Source of the DNA: CAXBCP01 sp963974055
Lineage (GTDB): Bacteria; Pseudomonadota; Alphaproteobacteria; MPNO01; UBA830
DNA length: 64,000 bases
NCBI GenBank assembly: GCA_963974055.1
Contig: CAXBCP010000007.1
Span: 107,732-171,731 of the forward strand
Direction of reading: 5' to 3'
Below are positions 59,448-64,000 of the stretch, piece after piece. A model generated the notes under the pieces. That model worked only from the letters and a program-made list of their open reading frames with translations. It ran no database searches and was not told the origin of the DNA. Both the position numbers and the translations under genes were made by a program. Each line of letters starts with the position of its first letter. Position 1 is the first letter of the stretch.

Positions 59448-62400
59448 CTAGATTGGCCGCGTAAAATAAGACTGCAGGGGCGCAACTTCAAGCCCGCCCG
59501 CGCGCATCGCCGAAATGGCTTCCACGGCGGCTTTCGCGCCCGCCACGGTCGTATAGTAGGGTATCTTGCGCACCAGGGCCGACCGCCGAAGGGCATATGA
59601 GTCGGCAATCGCCTTGGCGCCCTCGGTGGTGTTGAACACCAGCTGTATATCGCCCGATATGATCGAATCGACAACATGCGGGCGCCCTTCGCGCACTTTC
59701 TTGACCGGTTTCGTCTCGACGCCGGCTTCGTTCAGCGCCTCGGCGGTGCCGGAGGTCGCGACAATGCCGAAGCCGAGATCGCGCAGGCGCCGGGCGACGT
59801 CGATCATCGCCGTCTTGTCGCGGTCGCGGACCGAGATGAAAACCGTGCCGTCCACCGGCACCGTGGTGCCGCTGCCGAGCTGGGATTTCGCGAAGGCGCG
59901 GCCGAAATCGGTGTCGATTCCCATGACTTCGCCGGTCGATTTCATTTCCGGGCCGAGGATGATGTCGACCCCGGGGAAGCGCGCGAACGGGAACACCGCT
60001 TCCTTCACCGCGATATGCTTGCCGACCATGGTGCTGGCATAGATCTTCAGCAGATCTACCAGCTTTTCGCCCGCCATCGCGCGTGCCGCGATCTTGGCGA
60101 TGGGCATGCCGGTCGCCTTGGCGACGAACGGCACGGTCCGGCTGGCGCGCGGGTTCACTTCGAGAATATAGACGGTGTCGCCCTTGATCGCGTATTGCAC
60201 GTTCATCAGCCCGACCACGCCGAGCCCGCGGGCCAGTTCGCCGGTCTGGCGGCGCAGTTCCTCCAGGATATCGTCGGGCAGGGAATAGGGCGGCAGCGAG
60301 CACGCCGAATCGCCGGAATGAATGCCCGCTTCCTCGATATGTTCCATGATGCCGGCGATGTGAACGTCGTCGGCGACGTCGCGGATCGCATCGACATCGA
60401 CCTCGATCGCATCCGACAGGTAGGAATCGATCAGCACCGGGTTTTCGCCCGACACCTGCACGGCGTTCTGGATGTAGCGGATCAGGCCGGTCTCGTCGTG
60501 GACGATCTCCATCGCCCGGCCGCCCAGCACGTAGGACGGGCGGATAACCACCGGGTAGCCGATCTCGGTCGCGACTCGAATCGCCTCGCTCTGGCTTCGC
60601 GCGGTGCCGTTCGCCGGTTGCAGCAGGCGGAGCCGCTGGAGCAGCGCCTGGAACCGTTCGCGGTCTTCGGCGAGGTCGATGGCGTCGGGCGACGTCCCGA
60701 AAATCGGCACGCCCGCCGTTTCGAGGTCGGCGGCGAGCTTCAGCGGCGTCTGGCCGCCATATTGCAGGATCAGGCCGACGACTTCGCCGTTTTCTTCTTC
60801 CTTGCGCACGACCTCGATCACGTCTTCGGCGGTCAGCGGCTCGAAATACAGCCGGTCCGACGTGTCGTAATCGGTCGAGACGGTTTCCGGGTTGCAGTTG
60901 ACCATGATGGTCTCGTACCCGGCTTCCTCGAGCGCGTAGACCGCATGCACGCAGCAATAGTCGAACTCGATGCCCTGGCCGATCCGGTTGGGGCCGCCGC
61001 CGAGGATGATCGCCTTGCGCCGGTCGGTGGGCCCGGATTCGCATTCGGCGGGGGCATAGCCCGAATTCTCGTAGGTCGAATACATGTACGGCGTCTCGGA
61101 CGCGAATTCCGCGGCGCAGGTATCGATCCGCTTGTAGACCGGCCGCACGCCGAGACGGTGGCGGGCGCGGGTGACGTTGCGGGCGGTCGATCCCGCCAGC
61201 TCGGCGAGCCGTTCGTCGGAAAAGCCCATCGCCTTCAGCGCGTGCAGGTCCTGGGTGGTGTCCGGCAGCCCGTTGGCGCGCACGCGTTGTTCGGCCTCGA
61301 CGATTTCGCGCAGTTGGGCAATGAACCAGGGGTCGAAGCCGGACGCGTCGTGAATGGCGTCGGTCGACAGCCCGTGGCGGATGGCCTGGGCGACGGTCAG
61401 GATGCGGTCCGGGGACGGCGTGCCGAGGGCGGCGCGGACGGCGCTTTCGTCGATTTTCCCGTTGCCGCTGCCGTCTTCCGGCTCGATGCCCTCGATGTCG
61501 ACCTCGTTCAGCCCCGTCAGCCCGGTTTCCATCGACCGCAGCGCCTTTTGCAGCGATTCCTGGAACGTGCGGCCGATCGACATCGCTTCGCCGACGGATT
61601 TCATCTGCGTGTTCAGCAGCGCCGCCGTTCCGGGAAATTTCTCGAACGTAAAGCGCGGTATCTTGGTGACGACGTAATCGATGGTCGGTTCGAACGAGGC
61701 CGGCGTCACGCCGGTGATATCGTTGTCGAGCTCGTCCAGCGTATAGCCGACGGCGAGCTTGGCGGCGATCTTGGCGATCGGAAAGCCCGTCGCCTTGGAC
61801 GCCAGGGCCGACGACCGCGACACCCGGGGATTCATCTCGATGATCACCAGCCGGCCGTCGCGCGGATTGACCGCGAACTGCACGTTCGAACCGCCGGTAT
61901 CGACCCCGATTTCGCGCAGCACCGCGATCGAGGCGTTGCGCATGATCTGGTATTCCTTGTCGGTCAGCGTCAGCGCCGGCGCGACGGTGATGGAATCGCC
62001 GGTATGGACCCCCATCGGGTCGACGTTCTCGATGGAACAGATAATGATGCAGTTATCCGCCTGGTCGCGGACGACTTCCATCTCGTATTCCTTCCAGCCG
62101 ATGATCGATTCCTCGACCAGGACCTCGGTGGTCGGCGACGCGTCGAGCCCGCGGCGGATGATTTCCTCGAATTCGTCGCGGTTATAGGCCACGCCGCCGC
62201 CGGTGCCGCCCATGGTGAAGCTCGGCCGGATGATGGCCGGCAGGCCGGTTTCCTCCAGTATCTCCAGTGCTTCGTCCAGCGAATGCGCGATGCGGCCGCG
62301 CGGGCTTTCCAGCCCGATCTTGCTCATTGCCTGCTGGAACAGTTCGCGGTCTTCGGCCTTGTTGATGGCTTCGCGCCTGGCGCCGATCATTTCAACGCCA

Positions 62401-62732
62401 AAGGCGTCGAGCACGCCCATCTTGGCAAGCGACAGGGCGGTGTTCAGGGCGGTCTGGCCGCCCATGGTGGGCAGCAGCGCGTCCGGTTTTTCCTTCTCGA
62501 TGATCTTGGCGACCATTTCCGGCGTGATCGGCTCGATATAGGTGGCGTCGGCGAATTCCGGGTCGGTCATGATGGTGGCCGGGTTCGAATTCACCAGGAT
62601 GACCCGATAGCCTTCTTCCTTCAGCGCCTTGCAGGCCTGGGTCCCCGAATAATCGAATTCGCAGGCCTGGCCGATAACGATCGGTCCGGCGCCGATAATC
62701 AGGATGGATTCGATGTCTGTGCGTTTGGGCAT
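59448..62732 (-). CDS. carB: Carbamoyl-phosphate synthase large subunit
   Basis: 1094 aa, with two ATP-grasp halves (about 1-400 and 560-940), an oligomerisation region between them and a C-terminal MGS-like allosteric domain. Signatures: ILIIGAGPIVIGQACEFDYSG at the start, EYEMEVVRDQADNCIIICSIEN, GGGPNRIGQGIEFDYCCVH in the second half, and ISVRDRDKTAMIDVARRL in the MGS domain. It supplies carbamoyl phosphate for arginine and pyrimidines. carA is not next to it in this window. Confidence 0.97.
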   Translation of the reverse strand: MPKRTDIESILIIGAGPIVIGQACEFDYSGTQACKALKEEGYRVILVNSNPATIMTDPEFADATYIEPITPEMVAKIIEKEKPDALLPTMGGQTALNTALSLAKMGVLDAFGVEMIGARREAINKAEDRELFQQAMSKIGLESPRGRIAHSLDEALEILEETGLPAIIRPSFTMGGTGGGVAYNRDEFEEIIRRGLDASPTTEVLVEESIIGWKEYEMEVVRDQADNCIIICSIENVDPMGVHTGDSITVAPALTLTDKEYQIMRNASIAVLREIGVDTGGSNVQFAVNPRDGRLVIIEMNPRVSRSSALASKATGFPIAKIAAKLAVGYTLDELDNDITGVTPASFEPTIDYVVTKIPRFTFEKFPGTAALLNTQMKSVGEAMSIGRTFQESLQKALRSMETGLTGLNEVDIEGIEPEDGSGNGKIDESAVRAALGTPSPDRILTVAQAIRHGLSTDAIHDASGFDPWFIAQLREIVEAEQRVRANGLPDTTQDLHALKAMGFSDERLAELAGSTARNVTRARHRLGVRPVYKRIDTCAAEFASETPYMYSTYENSGYAPAECESGPTDRRKAIILGGGPNRIGQGIEFDYCCVHAVYALEEAGYETIMVNCNPETVSTDYDTSDRLYFEPLTAEDVIEVVRKEEENGEVVGLILQYGGQTPLKLAADLETAGVPIFGTSPDAIDLAEDRERFQALLQRLRLLQPANGTARSQSEAIRVATEIGYPVVIRPSYVLGGRAMEIVHDETGLIRYIQNAVQVSGENPVLIDSYLSDAIEVDVDAIRDVADDVHIAGIMEHIEEAGIHSGDSACSLPPYSLPDDILEELRRQTGELARGLGVVGLMNVQYAIKGDTVYILEVNPRASRTVPFVAKATGMPIAKIAARAMAGEKLVDLLKIYASTMVGKHIAVKEAVFPFARFPGVDIILGPEMKSTGEVMGIDTDFGRAFAKSQLGSGTTVPVDGTVFISVRDRDKTAMIDVARRLRDLGFGIVATSGTAEALNEAGVETKPVKKVREGRPHVVDSIISGDIQLVFNTTEGAKAIADSYALRRSALVRKIPYYTTVAGAKAAVEAISAMRAGGLEVAPLQSYFTRPI

Positions 62733-63131
62733 GGATCAGGCTCGGGCTCAGGCTTCCGGGCGCCGCCGCGCCGGAACTCGTCAGCGTGGCGGGGCAGGTA
62801 AAATCGGGCGGTACAATGGATGAACTGGACCGGACCGTGTTTCCCACGACTCGTAGGGGTGAGGCAAGGGGAGAGTGGGGCGTTGTCGTGCGATTCCGGC
62901 CGATTCCGGCCCGGACGCGCCCCCGCCGGTCGAATATGCCGGAATCGTTTCCGTTTCCGCGAATTTGCCGCGTCCCGGCCGCCTCGGTTCAGAAACGGTC
63001 AATCGATGCCCGGTATCGTAAAAATACAACCATTCTAAGTAATAATACGAAGGTATTACGCAAAATATTAACCTCTTCGATCCAGAATTCGATGCGACTG
63101 AACCGCACACGCGACACGAGGATACCCGTCC
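62733..63131. other. 399-bp divergent intergenic region
   Basis: Between carB (minus) and the ABC binding-protein gene (plus). Mostly GC-rich, with an AT-rich stretch at about 63018-63075 that contains a perfect small palindrome TAATAC-GAAG-GTATTA (63041-63056), a plausible operator or promoter region for the transporter gene. No gene seen; carA is absent. Confidence 0.5.
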
Positions 63132-64000
63132 ATGGCGCCGAAAAAACGGATACTGGCAATCACCGCTGGATTGCTTCTTTCTGTGTGTTTCGCAGGTCAG
63201 GAAGCATCTGCGGGTGATCGGCCGATTCTGATCGGGCTCGATGCCGATATGACCGGCGGCGACGCACAGGGCGGCGAGGCAATCTACCGCGGCGCCCAGG
63301 TTGCAATCGCGGAAATCAACGCCCGCGGCGGCGTTCTCGGCCGGCCGCTGAAAATTATTGTCCGCAATCACCGGGCGAACCCGGCGCGCGGCATAGACAA
63401 CATGGACGCATTCGCCGGCATGACGGACCTGGTGGCGGTCATCGGCGGGGTCCATACGCCGGTCGCGATGGAAGAGCTCAAATCCATTCATCGCAACAAG
63501 ATCATCTATCTCGGTCCCTGGGCGGCGGGAACGCCCATTGTCGCCAACGGGTACAGCCCCAATTTCGTATTTCGCGTCTCCGTCCGGGACGAACATGCCG
63601 GCGGTTTTCTGATCGGTGCGGCCCGCGACCAAGGCTACAGGCGTCCCGGATTGCTGTTGTGGCGCACCGGCTGGGGCCGGTCGAACGAAAAGGCGATGAC
63701 CGAGGCGGCAGACGAGCTCGGACTGGAACTGGCCGGTATCGAGTGGTTCAACAGCGGCGTGCGGGACATGACCAAACAGCTCGCCGCCCTGAAAGCCGCG
63801 GGCGCCGACGTTGTCATGCTGGTTGCAAACGCCACCGACGGTCTGGTCGCCATCCGCGATATCGCGGCCATGGCGGCGGCGGTACGCCTGCCGGTCGTCT
63901 CGCACTGGGGAATTACCGGCGGCAATTTCTTCAGTCAGGCCTCGACCGATATCGGGAAAGTGAAGCTTTCCTTCCTGCAGACGTTTTCGTTCCATGCGCC
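63132..64000 (+). CDS. ABC transporter substrate-binding protein, Leu/Ile/Val-binding type (truncated by window edge)
   Basis: Open from ATG 63132 (GAGGA upstream) through the window end with no stop, at least 289 residues. Signal peptide MAPKKRILAITAGLLLSVCF..., then a periplasmic-binding type-1 domain: RPILIGLDADMTGGDAQGGEAI, RGAQVAIAEINARGGVLGRPL, AVIGGVHTPVAMEELK. This matches LivK/urea-type branched-chain amino acid binding proteins. It may continue into a standard binding protein or a longer sensor fusion; this is not visible. The substrate is unknown. Confidence 0.9.
   Translation, partial: MAPKKRILAITAGLLLSVCFAGQEASAGDRPILIGLDADMTGGDAQGGEAIYRGAQVAIAEINARGGVLGRPLKIIVRNHRANPARGIDNMDAFAGMTDLVAVIGGVHTPVAMEELKSIHRNKIIYLGPWAAGTPIVANGYSPNFVFRVSVRDEHAGGFLIGAARDQGYRRPGLLLWRTGWGRSNEKAMTEAADELGLELAGIEWFNSGVRDMTKQLAALKAAGADVVMLVANATDGLVAIRDIAAMAAAVRLPVVSHWGITGGNFFSQASTDIGKVKLSFLQTFSFHA

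Overview
The window is a GC-rich bacterial chromosome segment, most likely from a marine-type alphaproteobacterium (Rhodospirillales-like). This is inferred from gene order and protein flavour: tolQRAB-pal-cpoB followed by tilS-ftsH-folP-glmM, a class GN sortase with its VIT/VWA target, an ELM1-family protein, a MarR-ilvE pair and a PEP-CTERM protein. No 16S gene is present, so the assignment is tentative. I saw no tRNA, rRNA, CRISPR array, complete insertion sequence or obvious prophage.

Layout. 1-4.9 kb: Tol-Pal envelope system (tolQ cut by the left edge). 4.9-12.5 kb: tilS, ftsH, folP, glmM, thiD and a PhzF-like isomerase, all on plus. 12.5-15.2 kb: TauD-like oxygenase, MarR regulator and divergent ilvE. 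15.3-18.4 kb: molybdenum cofactor genes (moaE, moaD, moeA, mobB) with pgsA; a likely Moco user, msrP, lies at 37.4 kb. 18.5-27.8 kb: uvrC, folB, a pteridine-reductase-like SDR, a Ca/Na antiporter, a CPA2 K+/H+ antiporter, a GIY-YIG element and uvrB. 27.8-38.4 kb: sortase and target, aspartate aminotransferase, MBL/beta-CASP nuclease, ppk2, an EF-G-like GTPase, msrP. 38.4-48.6 kb: accessory region with lower GC. 48.6-64 kb: ncRNA candidate, lysR, trxB, bfr/bfd, a PEP-CTERM protein, an unknown 647-aa protein, a 2OG oxygenase, ELM1, an Lrp regulator, a second GIY-YIG element, greA, carB and the start of an ABC substrate-binding protein.

Most interesting. (1) Two 97-aa GIY-YIG proteins (about 73% identical) each lie between inverted copies of a palindromic repeat, and each unit sits between the 3' ends of convergent genes. 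This looks like a small mobile unit with a GIY-YIG nuclease in the place a REP-associated transposase would occupy. Solo copies of the repeat are also present. (2) A five-gene, lower-GC minus-strand cluster (44012 down to 38451) encodes a 915-aa repeat protein, a lipoprotein, two membrane proteins sharing a module, and an M15-type peptidoglycan peptidase. I recognise it as no described system. (3) A secreted 761-aa protein has five Cys repeats with invariant CxxC-x16-C spacing and a hydrophobic C-terminal region. (4) A 15-bp tandem repeat family occurs just upstream of three envelope, secreted or unknown genes. (5) A near-consensus sigma-54 promoter precedes the PEP-CTERM gene.

Limits: functions rest on motif recognition and gene context by eye; no database search, folding or GC computation was run.
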